Source: Heliocidaris erythrogramma
Taxonomy: Eukaryota > Echinodermata > Echinoidea > Camarodonta > Echinometridae
DNA length: 64,000 bases
Direction: 5' to 3'
Assembly (NCBI GenBank): GCA_025617745.1
Contig: CM046866.1
Coordinates: 19,165,725 to 19,229,724, forward strand
A model generated the notes under the pieces. It made no database searches and was not told the DNA's origin. It saw only the letters and a list, made by a program, of their open reading frames with translations. How positions within the stretch are numbered: the first letter of the stretch is position 1; each line of letters begins with the position of its first letter. Of the stretch, positions 10,587 to 21,899 are shown piece by piece. The translations under genes were made by a program, and so were the position numbers.

Positions 10587-10765
10587 TGGGCCTTGTGGCG
10601 TGCGCCTGTAATCCAGCTACCAGTGGAAGTTATAAACTGATTCAGCGGACCCAGGTTCGAGACTGAGTCACGTCTTTCGGATGGTGACGTTAAAGGTCGG
10701 TCCCAGACGTAAATAATCATATCTGATTGATACTCGTCTGTAAAAACCCAATTACAAACACACAC
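10587..10765 (+). mobile_element. SINE, copy 1, with a 7SL/Alu-like head
   Basis: It starts TGGGCCTTGTGGCG and continues GTGCGCCTGTAATCCAGCTA, very like the 5' Alu domain of SRP (7SL) RNA. About 60 bp on, CAGGTTCGAGACTGAG gives a Pol III B box. Next is a block TCTTTCGGATGGTGACGTTA of the kind seen in central domains of other SINEs, then an AT-rich tail ending in ACACACAC. It is almost identical to 41924-42102 (about three substitutions over 179 bp), so both copies are young. There is no poly-A tail and no clear target duplication. Confidence 0.75.
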
Positions 10766-11124
10766 GTATCTACCCTGGATGATCTCAAGGCTATAACACT
10801 TCACATTGGCGTAGACATGATTATTATTTTTGGATAGGCTATCGGCATGTATATAACACGTTTCTCTCTCCATAATTATTCAGGCACACGTATAAACCTG
10901 ACTTTTCAATCATACTAATGTTTCATTAAACTCAACCAACTGAATTCGAACTCACGTTCCGTAGACGTACTGTAATTGATCAAACACAGTATCATTCAAG
11001 TACCTTTCCTGATGTATTAGCTCTTTTATTTTCTACTTTGACTGACTGCATATCCCTATATACCTCTCTCTTCTCAATTGGCAATTCGATCTTTTACCTT
11101 TCTATCTCTCATTTCTCGATCCTC

Positions 11125-11183
<59 letters not shown>

Positions 11184-11419
11184 TCGTTCTCCCACGTTAC
11201 TCTCTTTGATTTCATCATCATATTGAACGGTATTATGATGTAATGACCCCGTGACATGATAGTAAAAGGCGTGTACAGGTTATACACCTTCTCCCGAGGG
11301 TCCACGTGCACTTTCGACATTTCTGCACCCCTTTGTGCGATTACGTTCTAAAACCTGCCAGCAATGCTCTTAAAATAGCGTCGCTCTAGTGCAGACGACA
11401 GTCATGCGCTTTGCATCGA
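10766..11419. other. Intergenic DNA with a (CT)n tract
   Basis: No gene recognised. A (CT)25 dinucleotide run occupies about 11130-11179. Confidence 0.7.
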
Positions 11420-11880
11420 TTTTCTTCGCCTTCCTATGCACTCCCTTGCTTAAGCTAAGCAGATTTTCTAGGCATGATATAAAGTCGGGAATTTGTTCAG
11501 CGGATGATCATGGCGCTCATTCAAGAAACATGACCACTTTCATTTGAAATGGGTGCTTTTCTCTTTTCTTCATTGATTTCCCCCTCCTTCCTACACATTC
11601 CCTTGCTTAAGCTAAGCAGATTTTCTAGAAGCGATATTAAGTCGGAAATTTGTTCAGTGAGTCATCATGGAATTTCCTTTTTAGATACATGACTTCTTTA
11701 ATTTTCAGTTGTTTTTTTTTTCTCTTCTCTTCATTGATTTTTCCCGCCTTCCTACGCACTCCCTTGCTACAGCTAAGTAGATTTAGAAGACGTGATATGA
11801 AGTCTGGAATTTGTTGACATTCATTGAAGAAAATAAATTTAAAATTGGTGTTTTCTTTACTTAATGTCTGTGTAACACCT
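11420..11880 (+). repeat. Tandem repeat, ~160-bp unit, nearly three copies
   Basis: The anchor CTCCCTTGCTTAAGCTAAGC recurs (with changes) at 11441, 11598 and 11759, each followed by AGATTTTCTAG-like sequence, GATATNAAGTC and GGAATTTGTT. The third copy is the most diverged. The DNA is non-coding and lies upstream of gene 1. Confidence 0.8.
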
Positions 11881-12434
11881 TCAAGCAAATGCTACGGAAG
11901 TTCTTGAAGTAATATGAAATCTGAATGGTGCTTTTTAAACGTTATGGGCTTTCAGCAAAGTGTAAGGTCTGTGTATAGAACTTTTTATAATAATTTATTG
12001 TCTGCTTTTGGCAGGTTACGAAAGAAGAGACACTTACTCCTTTGCTCGCCCAAAAGATAACTTAAGATAACTATTTGAGAGGGCCAAAAGACTTAATTTT
12101 TGCACGTTTGATTACTCTCTCCAACCCGTTCGACCAACTAACACCATAATCTATATCATCGCAATGTCACCCTCCCCCCCCCCCCGCCCCTCCCCCCAAA
12201 AAAAAGAAAGAAAGAAAGAAAAAGAAGATGTTTGCTTCAAGATGAAGTAAACTTACGCTTGTTGTGATTCGACCTCCTCCCTTTACCAATGTTGTTGTCA
12301 CTGAAATAATATTTGTATTTTGTATAACTAGGTAGATAAAAATATGATATATTTCTAAATGTTCGAAAACAATCTTAACAGCAAAAAGACGATGGTGAAT
12401 AGATAATTTGATGTATTCTTTTCTTTTTTCTCAG
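11881..12434. other. Upstream or intron DNA of the plus-strand gene
   Basis: Contains a C-run with A-rich tail at about 12173-12235 and, at 12411-12434, a strong pyrimidine tract ending in CTCAG. That is the splice acceptor of the next exon. No earlier exon of the gene could be identified with confidence. Confidence 0.5.
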
Positions 12435-12764
12435 TGGATTTTCCCAAAGTGCCGCATCGATCTCACAAACTCCACTCGCCTCTGATCCACGATGAAACTG
12501 ATGTCGATCTCCATCCATCGAAAATAATCGATGACCCTTTCGACAAAGCCCACATCGCCACAGTAGACGATAAGATAAGAGCGCCATCTTCGCCAGGATT
12601 GGATTCACGACTCAAGCACGGACTGGAAGAAAGACTAAGGAGGATTCATCATCATAATCAACATCGGGATCAGAAAAACGACAAGAAAAATAATGAAAAA
12701 GAAAGGACATTAAAATCACCCAACAAGGAAAATAAATATGAGCACAAGCTACTTAGAGACCACG
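12435..12764 (+). CDS. Unrecognised secreted/surface protein, internal exon A (basic stalk)
   Basis: A 330-nt exon lies between a pyrimidine-rich acceptor (CTCAG ending 12434) and a donor GTAAAT at 12765. The frame is open throughout and both splice sites are phase 1. It encodes about 110 residues: an acidic Asp/His/Pro-rich first half (D-E-T-D-V-D-L-H-P, I-I-D-D-P-F-D-K) and a very basic second half with G-L-E-E-R-L-R-R-I-H-H-H and K-N-D-K-K-N-N-E-K-E-R. The region has no cysteines, so it looks like a flexible or heparin-binding-type stalk and not a folded module. It joins in frame to exon B, giving D-H-E-R-I-S-E-K-D-R-K-R at the junction. I do not recognise the family. The gene must have upstream exons, because this exon opens in mid-codon. 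Confidence 0.75.
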
Positions 12765-13609
12765 GTAAATGGACAATTTTAGCGTGACAGACGAGGCCTC
12801 CAGATCTTATTTATTACTGAATTTTGTTTTTAAAATGATGCTTATTTTGAGGCATAATTTGACCTACTGTATATTTTGGTCTGCAAAATAAGTAGACAAA
12901 TATCGTTTTTAAGTCATGCATGTGACATATTTTAGGACGATCGAGGCCTCAAGCTCAGCGTGATAGACAGGACATGAATTTCACAAATCTACTTTCTTGA
13001 CACTTTGCAAGTGGACATTGGTAATTTCAACTGCATGGCTTTGGAAAGGAAAGAGCTAAAAGTGAAAGTGACGGACGATAAATAAAAAACTAAAAACAGG
13101 TCCATTGAGAATGTATATTATGCACTTTTTTATAACTAATAACTGGTGGTTATCATAAATATATAGAATTGTGTAGACATGTCATGGCCAATGGTTGCAA
13201 AACTGTCTTAAGACAGATCACTGTTGATCTTGATCTTATTGGTGGTGACCCCAACTATTAGCCCGGTGCTTACGAGGGGTCATATGCCTGACCAGCTGGC
13301 GTATATAGGACTGTGTCAGCGACTTATGGGGACTTTGACGCGTCACGCAATAGTGACATCGTTTAACAAACTTAATGCAACATGAAATGCGCAAACATTA
13401 ATTGCCTTAAATTACTGACGTATGGGTTAATTTCCTTCAAATTTCCTTCAAATTAAGCTTGATTTACGTAGGTAGTAGGGGAAGGGAAGTAATGCCTCGT
13501 GTGCAACGGGCATGAGAGTCTTCTAAACATGATTCTTATTTTGCAGAGCTCCATTTCCATGCGTTTTCTCTTGTACTTAATTATTCATACCATATTTTTT
13601 TTCTTTCAG
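12765..13609 (+). other. Intron, phase 1
   Basis: Starts GTAAAT and ends TTTCTTTCAG after a T-rich tract. Nothing else recognised in its 845 bp. Confidence 0.7.
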
Positions 13610-13954
13610 AAAGGATTAGCGAGAAAGATCGCAAGAGGATAAAGCATTCTGATAAAGGACACAACCAACGCATCACCAACAACCATCGCACCGGGACAAC
13701 GGCTCATAAAGCTCCTCAGAGGAACACCTTGCTGACGTCATCAAGACGCACCGAGAATGTTGCCGATTTGCATGACAGACGGGCAAAGCGGGATAGTCCT
13801 GCGGCACCCCTGCCCCCTAATCTTCCTTTACCCACCCATCAACCGCCGCCTGGGATGGACAAGGATGAGCCATGGAGAGATGAACCACCCCCACCACACT
13901 TCCCTTACATCAACCAGGTTCCACGTGATAGTAAAGTGCGGACACAAACGACCA
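13610..13954 (+). CDS. Unrecognised secreted/surface protein, exon B (furin-type site, Pro-rich)
   Basis: A 345-nt, phase 1-1 exon, acceptor TTTCTTTCAG and donor A|GTAAGT. It continues the basic stalk (R-K-R-I-K-H-S-D-K-G-H), then has D-R-R-A-K-R followed by D-S-P. R-A-K-R fits the furin-type consensus R-X-K/R-R, so the mature protein may be cut there. After it comes a proline-rich stretch (L-P-P-N-L-P-L-P, then H-Q-P-P-P-G-M, P-P-P-P-H-F-P-Y). With no cysteines or transmembrane segment, it reads as an extracellular linker. The reading frame across the A-B, B-C and C-D junctions agrees without forcing, which is the main support for the model. Confidence 0.75.
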
Positions 13955-15019
13955 GTAAGTATAGCTGGCAAATCAACTTGCGTCACCAAATGATTTTAAT
14001 TTTGCAGCGATTACACATCACTTGGTGAGCAAGCCAATGGCGTAGCTATGCAGGGGGCATGGGGCCGCAGGAGAGGATAAAGAAAGAGACGACGTGAGAA
14101 GATGATCAACCGCTTTTCCCCAACCTTCCCTAACGCGATGGCATTGTCCTCTAACATTTTCATCCACGTCCACCTATAGGGAGTCCAGTGCCCCCCCCCC
14201 CCCCCCACTCATGATACCAGTGCACTCCTAATGGCTTGACCCCTAAAGACATGATTGGTCTCAACTTATCTTTGTCTTTCTTTTTGTTTCTCTCTCTCTC
14301 TCTTTTGATTTGTTGCTTTCTAGTTCTCTCTTTCTCTCCCTTATCATAATGCTGTTCCTTTTCATCTCTTTCCTTTAGCAATACAGCCTTTCTCTCTGTC
14401 TCTGTCTCTGTCTCTGTCTCTTTACATCTTGTCTCATCATCTCTCACCTCTCCTCTCTCTCGTACACACACACACACACGCACCCCCCCCCCCCCCCCAC
14501 ACACACACACTCTCTATTTTTCTCTCTCTTCTCTCTCCAATTTGTATTCTTTTTATACTTTCTCCTGCACTTTCACCTATATATTCTTGGTTCACAGTCT
14601 ACCTCAATCGAATTACATTATATCACATCAACCAACATGACAATGTCCAGTCAGCTGTATCACCCATATTATATCTCTTGACTTGCTTCAACTCAGAATT
14701 TTCGCTACGAAACGCCCAAATAGAAACTATGAATTTGACATATTATCTATAGCTTCTTTTCATCCCATCTAATTTTATAGTTCAGTGCAGCTGTTCAAAA
14801 GCTCTTCGGCTATGCCTTTTGACATTTCTCTCATTTGAAAAGGGATAAAGATTGAAGACATTATCAAAGTTCAGTGACTGACACTTTTATAGTAGGTGGG
14901 ATTTGATAGGTGACAGCCTGACGCGATAATGAAAGCAGTTAACAAAAAATAAAGTAAAGATGATATCAGAAATTTGCAAGTTCCCATTTCCACCAGCAAT
15001 AGGTGGCCTTCATATTATT

Positions 15020-15350
15020 AAGCCCGCCGCACATTATACGATCAGTCTGCGATCCGATTTCGAAAGAAAAGGTAGTAATAGCATTTTATATGAACATTTA
15101 AACAAGACTCTTTTTGATTGAGGTTCTAAATATTCGTATACGTAGTAAAGTAAAATATTGGCTCCGAATCGCAGTGACGTCAATAGAAGGTTCCGATAGA
15201 AGGTTAAGACTGACAAGGCACCATATGCCTTTGTTCAGTATATTCATAGAACCTGACGATTTTATTTTTTGTTTAAATATCCACTTTTAAATCTACTACA
15301 ATTATTTCTAAAATCGGATCGCAGTCGATGTATAGTGTGATGTGGGCTTT
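15020..15350. mobile_element. MITE with GGGCTTT ends, copy 1 (family mate at 49573-49993)
   Basis: The left end, AAGCCCGCCGCACATTATAC then GATC, is mirrored at right by TATAGTGTGATGTGGGCTTT. Each arm extends about 40 bp through a GATCGNAGTC/CGATCCGATTT motif. The same ends and arm sequence recur at 49573-49993. The interior is non-coding. Confidence 0.75.
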
Positions 15351-15375
15351 AGGCATATTGTAACGGGATACTAGA

Positions 15376-15514
15376 AAAGGAGAGAGAGAGAGCGAGAGGA
15401 GAGAGAGAGAGAGGAGGAGGGGAGAGAGAAAGAGAGGGGGAGAGGGTGTGATACAGAAAGAAAGAGACAAATGGAGATGTGGACAGAGAGGGGACAGAGA
15501 AAAAAGATAGAAAG

Positions 15515-15563
<49 letters not shown>

Positions 15564-15640
15564 AGGGGAGAGGGAGGGGAGGGGAAGGGAGGAGAAGGGA
15601 GGGAAGGGGAGGGAAGGGAAGGGGAGGGGAGAGCGGGGAT
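15376..15640. repeat. GA/GGGA purine tract in intron
   Basis: Alternating (GA)n and GGGA/GGGAA units over about 265 bp on the plus strand. The overlapping Arg/Glu/Gly and Ser/Leu/Pro ORFs here are low-complexity artefacts. Confidence 0.85.
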
Positions 15641-17065
15641 AGGAGGGGGAGATATAGAGACAGAGAATGCCAAAGGGAGAGACGGGAACAGAAAGATGGA
15701 GACATAAACGATGAATGGAAATAAAGAATGATGAAGGAAGACATAATCAGAGAGTGGGCGAGGACGAATAAAACTAGAAAAAGAGGAAAACATAGAACTA
15801 AATGTAGAAAAAGAGGTATTGAGAGAAAAAGAAATCCCAGGAAGGGAGAAAAAGCTAATAATATGAAATAAATGGACAGAACAATGATAGATAGAATGAA
15901 AGAGAGAAAGAGTAAACGGAGAAAATATAAAAGGAATCAGAGAGAGAAAGAAATACTAGTATGATTCTCAGATTGAAGGATATTCTACCATTATAATAAA
16001 CTGAAGTATGTAAACAAGTTATAATTTTGCTTTATTATCATTTTGCATTATGTCTAACATTATAATAAAAATTGAGCTTGATTCAATCAAAGTAAAACAT
16101 TTCATGCATTTTTTTGGTCCAAAAAAAATTGTTTCTAATTTACTTGGAACGGTCAAAACAAACCAGATATTCTTCGGGGAGAATATGTCTATTTGAAATT
16201 TATCCCCAACGAGGTAAAATTTATCGAATGTATTTTTGAAGTCATGACTGCCCTTTGTATTTTAGGTATTTATTGAATTCGACACACCTGCCTATAGGGA
16301 CCCTCCTCCATTTTTCATGATCTGACTGAAATGGTTTACTGAAATAACAGTCCTAAGGACTCTGATCGAATGATACCTTCTTATCAACCTCCTGCAGCCT
16401 AATCTACAATCCCAGTGGGAATTTCGCTACAAAGAGATTTCATATGAGAAAGTCTAAGAGTTCTCTCTCTCAAAAACATATTTTCAGCGTCCGACTGATT
16501 TTCCCATTTCCTCGCACCACTTAAATACAAAGCACGATGAAGAATTAGCACCTGAACAGGGGCAGAAAAAGAATGGAGGGGGAAAAAAGAAGAAAAGGTA
16601 GAATGAAAACGGAAGAGGGGAAAGGGACCTTGAAAAGCAGTTGATGCCAAAGGAGACACCACTCCCTTAACCAAAGACCTTGTAAATTCTTCTTTATTCA
16701 CCGACTAAGAGCAGTGTCCCCCCCCCCCCCCCCCTCCAGCGCCCCTTGATGTCTGGACCCACGCTGCGCCTCTGGTTGGCATGATAGGTTCATCTTTTCT
16801 GAGGTGAAACGTGCCCAAAAGACATGCGGTTGGATGTTCGTTGGTTCGTTATCTGACAGATTCAAAAGCGCACTAGCTGAATCCTGTGCCAAACATGTCA
16901 AACACATGTATAAAGGATCAAAGCAGTGGGACGTGGGATGTCCATATCAAAAGCAGATCGTTTGGGTAAAATAATACCGTCATTAAACAGGCATATACGT
17001 CATGCATTTTATAACAATCTGTTGACGTATTCATATAATTTGTTTTCGACAAACCTAGATCCCCC

Positions 17066-17121
<56 letters not shown>

Positions 17122-18888
17122 ATATGAATATTTCTGTTTACACAATATCTGTATTCATACTTTTCTGATGATATATGCAATTCTTTTGAAACGTCATTGG
17201 AGGGTCAAAATAAGTGTATTTGAATATGGACCTCCCCCCCCCCCCCCCCATTTTCTTTTTTAAACAAAAACTAATTAAATAGATAATAATAATAGTAATA
17301 ATAATAATAATAATAGTAATAACAACAACAATAATAATGATGATAATGATAATAAACTCATGAGTCATTAATATTCAGTTATATACATATGGGAACGATT
17401 TAGTTGAAATTTTATCAATTTGTGATTCAATACGGCATTTGTGTATAAGTTAATTCAGCAAATACAGTAACATTCATCGCAATGAAAATTTCCTGTCGAG
17501 GAAATCAACCACATGAATATGCACCTAATCTTAGTGCTCCATTTGATCTTTACAAAGCACAGTTAAAAATGAGAGGACAAGTAGCCCAAAGTAAAAGCTT
17601 TTGGGCAATTTTAAGGCTGTAGATTTTGAGTGGCAGTGTTTAGATACGCCCCCAACTATGTACGATGTACGCACAATTCATTCCGTCTCGTCTCTTTAAA
17701 TAAACATAGCAGACAGTCTGTTCTCTTTATAGAAGACCGATCAATGTTTGTTCGTTAGATGAAGGCAATAATCTTTCTTGTCCATCAAACTAAGTTAAGA
17801 GTGTAGATCGAAGAGAATGTCAATATGCCGATCTGCCAAGAGCCAACTTTTCTGCTTTTTAATTTCCTGTACGTCTCTTTGTTGCCTTCGTCCGTGGGTG
17901 GGTTGAGGGCGACGTTGTATGTTGAAAGATCAGGCTTTAAACGTAAATATAGAACATATTACCTGATTTGAGGATATTCTAGTCATTAGAAAGTCGTCAA
18001 AAAATAGAATTTTCCTGTAAGTTTGTTCCACCTGTATAATTCAGGCTGAATTAACCACTCTATGCATAGACAGGTACAGCAGTAATCTCGTCGCATATCT
18101 AACGTCGTGAAATCCATCTAACTCATTGGAACTTTATAGGCTTTCTGATTGACACTTTAGAATGACATTTAATGTTACATCACATTGCAACTTAGATTCC
18201 TTTTCCGAATATTTTCAGAATATTAAGTCCCTGGAGTTAATTTATAATTTTGAAAATTTATTTCAACAGCAACTGTTTATTGTTTCACCTTTCCTCGCAA
18301 ATCAATGATAAGTTTCAGAATTAATGAGTATAATAATTACAAAAGAATAATTTCAACTCGCTCTGCTCCAGATCTAAACTTTGCCTCATCTCATTACTCC
18401 TGTTGCAATTCAAAAAATTATTTCAGAACTTTATGGTAATGGCGACAAAGGGGGCGAGAAACATTGATTATAGATTTTGAACATCCTGAAAGGGGAGATA
18501 CTCCTAAATCTACATTTATATGCTCTAAATCCTTCTTCACCTATTGGATTTCTGTCACCATTATCATTTAACACTCCCCGAATTGGTAATTCCGGACTAA
18601 ATGATAGCGAGCACCATTATAACATTACTGTAGGACGAATCGGACGATTGCATGGCCCCTGAATTAATCCTTATATTATGCAGTACCTTTCTCTCCAAGA
18701 ATTATTCTTGGATGATTATACAACGTATAGCAAATACTCATCTAAGATAAATGCCATCCACACGAGAAAAAAGAAGAAAGTAACGTGCGGACCATAATCC
18801 CTTTGACAACCAGATTCAAATGAAATGCATCAAATAATGGCATTTAATGTTATTTAATTGAAGTCAAATTTTTATTTTTCCTACTAAG

Positions 18889-18957
18889 GAATGCCTACAA
18901 CATCTAGTACAAACCAATATGGAGATGGAAATGGATCTGCTATTAGTCATTTACACG
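18889..18957 (+). CDS. Unrecognised secreted/surface protein, exon C (Ser/Thr linker)
   Basis: A 69-nt phase 1-1 exon between CTACTAAG and GTGAGT. Joined to exon B it encodes T-T-R-M-P-T-T-S-S-T-N-Q-Y-G-D-G-N-G-S, a Ser/Thr/Gly-rich linker typical of the stretch before a membrane anchor. N-G-S is a possible N-glycosylation sequon. The small residues G-N-G-S-A could serve as a GPI omega site, although the distance to the tail would be long. The support is frame and splice-site agreement with its neighbours. Confidence 0.65.
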
Positions 18958-19420
18958 GTGAGTCGATATATAGAGGGTATTCCTAAAATATTAATTAAAT
19001 ACTTTTAACTGCTAATGTTTAGCTTCCATTAATCAAAATGCATGGTTATTAAATACTAGACATCAGTATGAAAATTCATAATAAAACCTGATTTGGAAGC
19101 ATGAAATTAGGACCTGTAAGGCATGCAGTGATTCATGATTAATGTATATGAATATTACAGACACGAAATTCTTCACGTGATTACATTTTTTGGTTTTCAG
19201 AATATAACCCGGGGGCGGATACAAGGGGGATCACTGGGTCCGGACCCCCTTATTGTGAATTGCCCCACCCCACCTTTTTTGCTTCTTGCATTAGCTTCTT
19301 TATGATGTCACTGTTTTAGTCAGATGATAATAATATAATCAACCGTAATTCTGTTCTTTAAGCAACCCCCACCACCTCCATGTGCTAAGATCAAGATTTT
19401 ATTTTATTTTCCATCTATAG
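18958..19420 (+). other. Intron, phase 1
   Basis: Starts GTGAGT and ends CCATCTATAG. Contains a hAT-type end remnant (GGGGGCGGATACAAGGGGG at about 19211) and otherwise nothing notable. Confidence 0.65.
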
Positions 19421-19485
19421 GAACAACTCGATGGACGTTAGCGGTAGCTTCTTTAATATCTCTTGCGATCTACGTTTTATTGTAA
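19421..19485 (+). CDS. Unrecognised secreted/surface protein, terminal exon D (GPI-type tail)
   Basis: After the TATAG acceptor the phase-1 frame reads G-T-T-R-W-T-L-A-V-A-S-L-I-S-L-A-I-Y-V-L and L, then TAA at 19483-19485. A hydrophobic segment of about 17 residues running right up to the stop, after a short polar spacer, is what GPI-anchor attachment signals look like. A tail-less single-pass membrane anchor is the alternative. Together with the furin-type site upstream, this suggests a surface protein whose ectodomain is processed or shed. The first domains, which would name the family, are not in the exons found. Confidence 0.65.
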
Positions 19486-19918
19486 TGATGGAGTATGTAA
19501 AAGCAACATCCATTCCTGACACAGACATATTCGAACTCAAATACCTGCGATAATGACATGTTCGGTGTGGTGGGAGGGAGAAAGAGATGGAGATGAAAGA
19601 AATCTTAGATGATTGTCGATCAAACCTGCGGTGTGGATAAAGAACAAGAAACGAAGCCATTTCGTCTCCAACTTCAGAAGAAATCACATCTCGGCTTATC
19701 TTGGACTCTAAAGTATCGCCATTCAACTCGCTGAAGATTCGCCGTCAGGTTCGGGTGATGATAATCTGTACGAACAGTCATGCACCGATATTGCTCGAGG
19801 TATTGGCTTTGGTGGACTTTTGGATATACCTTTGTCTGTATCTATGACTCTCCTGTACCTGTCCTTAGCAGAGGACGTGGAGAAGATTCGTGAATGTTAT
19901 TGCCGTCACGGGATGACC

Positions 19919-19966
<48 letters not shown>

Positions 19967-20395
19967 ATGCATCAATCATGGTAGCATTAAGGGACATCCA
20001 ATCTGATCTAGGGTTCAAGGTCTTGACAGTGTCGAGTGAGAATACGAGCCTTTTCTCTTTTAGTTGTGCTACCTTTCAAAGATTATCTGAAAATAGAATT
20101 GCCACTCTACCCCAGCACCATGTCAATGTTCATGCCACGATATCACGTAAGAGCAAATCTTCTCGGATTTGGGGTGACCTTTTATTCATGTCTGCCATTT
20201 CGGAGAAATGTCTTTGTCAGCACGAGCGTCGATGAAACGGAAGGGGCGCTATTGCATTTCTCAAATCTGACAACACCACAGGCCCGTATTCTCGAAAGCC
20301 GCTCAATTTTAGACCCCACCAAAATCGTCAAACTCTTCGTTCTGTACAAATCACCAATTTTTAGTAATTTAATAAAGATATAAAAACTTGTTTCA
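19486..20395 (+). other. Probable 3' UTR of the plus-strand gene
   Basis: From the TAA to about 20 bases past AATAAA at 20371-20376. It contains a (CT)n run at 19922-19964. Short ORFs inside it (19894-20383) have no family signal. The extent is inferred only from the first good AATAAA. Confidence 0.4.
20371..20376 (+). terminator. Candidate polyadenylation signal AATAAA
   Basis: First clear AATAAA downstream of the stop codon of the plus-strand gene, about 890 bp after it, followed by T-rich sequence. Confidence 0.4.
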
Positions 20396-21304
20396 AGGAA
20401 ATTAATTGCTCTTTTTCATTTCATAACGAGACGGTTATTTCTTTCCTTATTTTGTTACATAATTACAATAATCTACGCGGAACTTAGGGGTTGACAATCG
20501 GCCTGCCATAGATCCAGTGGACTAACTTTAGCCAGGCCTAACTTCGGACGACTACCCCAAGGACAACCACTCGACACCGGTCAATTACGGCACAGGGACC
20601 ATTACCCCTTCAGGGCAGGCAATCAATGAATATTATTACCATATTTTTTGGTAGGGTGTATAGTGATGTCCATGCTATGGTGGCAGTTCGAGCGGTAATT
20701 GCCGTATAGGAGTTAGTGGTCTGGGGATAGTTGTCTGGAGACGTTGGTCCGGGTGATATTTGTCCTGGGATGTTGGTCCATGGGGGATATTTGTTCGCAT
20801 ACGGTGAAGATAGGGTAAAGGGGTGCAGACACACTTCTATTTTATACGTCAATAACAGGTTTAGAGAGTGAACTGCTTGATACGACATGAATTTTTCAAC
20901 ATTTATACATAGGTCACCCTACCAACAAGAAACATTTTTTATTCATACAATGTCTCATTCTATTTGATGCGTTTTAATTTGACTTTAATTCAGGGCAAGT
21001 AACCTAGATTTACAGTATAAAGAAACTCTTTTTGAAGCAACGATTGTGTTTTTGTAAATGTCTTTTGTCAATATGATATTTGTATAATGAATAGCTTTAT
21101 TGTATTCACTATCTATCTCAAAGAGTATATTTTAGACCACTTGAGTTGTTATATGGTATCACGCTACACACTGTATAAGACAAGTGTTGGCAGTTTTCAT
21201 CATTTCACCTTGAACTGACAATATTTAAAAAAATATATATTATGGCACATAATTAACACTTAAACCGACACGATCGCAAGAAGGAAAGTATGCATTTTTA
21301 CCAT
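20396..21304. other. Intergenic DNA with a decayed GTCCGGG-type repeat
   Basis: 20690-20800 has repeated GTCTGG/GTCCGGG/TGTCCTGGG words next to ATATTTGT/TAGTTGT words. The same vocabulary appears at 27720-27876 and 28041-28095, so a diverged dispersed repeat is likely. No gene recognised. Confidence 0.4.
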
Positions 21305-21410
21305 AGACGATTCGCCCTCTTGCCGATTGTGCCCCCTTTTAGAATGAAAACCTTTTTTTTTTTTGGTTGTTGTTGCTGGTCAGAGAATTATGGAGGGGAC
21401 TGGACCCCCA

Positions 21411-21444
<34 letters not shown>

Positions 21445-21554
21445 ACTGAGCGAATATTGGAGGTCTGGCAAGACCCTATACTGGTGTACCTTTTCCAGAA
21501 GTTGACAAACCTGCATTTGTGTCCCCCTTATAATAAATCCTGGATCCGCCCCTG
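21305..21554. mobile_element. hAT-type MITE, truncated, with a 28-30 bp poly-C core
   Basis: Shares with 31949-32343 the segments TTAGAATGAAAA + T-run, CAGAGAATNATGGAGGGG, ACTGAGCGAA, CCAGAAGTTGACAAACCTGC and the terminal CCTGGATCCGCCCCTG. The left terminus is missing. A C-run of about 30 bases (21414-21443) sits in the middle. Confidence 0.75.
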
Positions 21555-21719
21555 GTATATAAATATAATGAGTTTATGATTTTGATTTGGAGTTGCTTGT
21601 TCATTTCAGGAGCTCTCATAAAGTGCTTATGACGAGATGATTGTACGACGCACGCTCCGGCGACAAATTGCTCCGCAGTCAATTTTCACCTTTAACTCTG
21701 GACCCAACACAATACCTAG

Positions 21720-21891
21720 CGGGCTGGTCACATTGGTCCGATAACGATAACAATAAGGGGAGTTTTCATTAAAGGTACACGCCAGAGCTGCCCTATACTA
21801 TTAACAGCCACGAGCATACTCACACGTACACGCCGTACAGTACAGTGCACCTTTAATAGTAAATTTTGTTATCGTTATCGCACTAGCCCTT
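21720..21891. mobile_element. Small MITE, ~172 bp
   Basis: Imperfect inverted ends: GGGCTGGTCACATTGG then CCGATAACGATAACAA at left, against TTGTTATCGTTATCGCACTA then GCCC at right. A second inner pair is ATTAAAGGT/ACCTTTAAT. No coding content. Confidence 0.65.
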
Positions 21892-21899
21892 AACCTTAA

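Larger units (their letters stand above)
13955..18888 (+). other. Intron of 4.9 kb with microsatellites and MITE remnants
   Basis: Begins GTAAGT and ends CCTACTAAG. It holds a partial hAT-type end (ATGGCGTAGC at about 14038) with a poly-C run, CT/AC microsatellites at 14280-14540, a MITE at 15020-15350, a GA tract at 15376-15640, another hAT-like remnant with a C-run near 16707-16780, (CT)n at 17068-17115, a C-run at 17234-17249 and (TAA)n at 17280-17355. 17400-18888 is unremarkable. A further small exon could hide here, since every exon found is phase symmetric. Confidence 0.6.
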
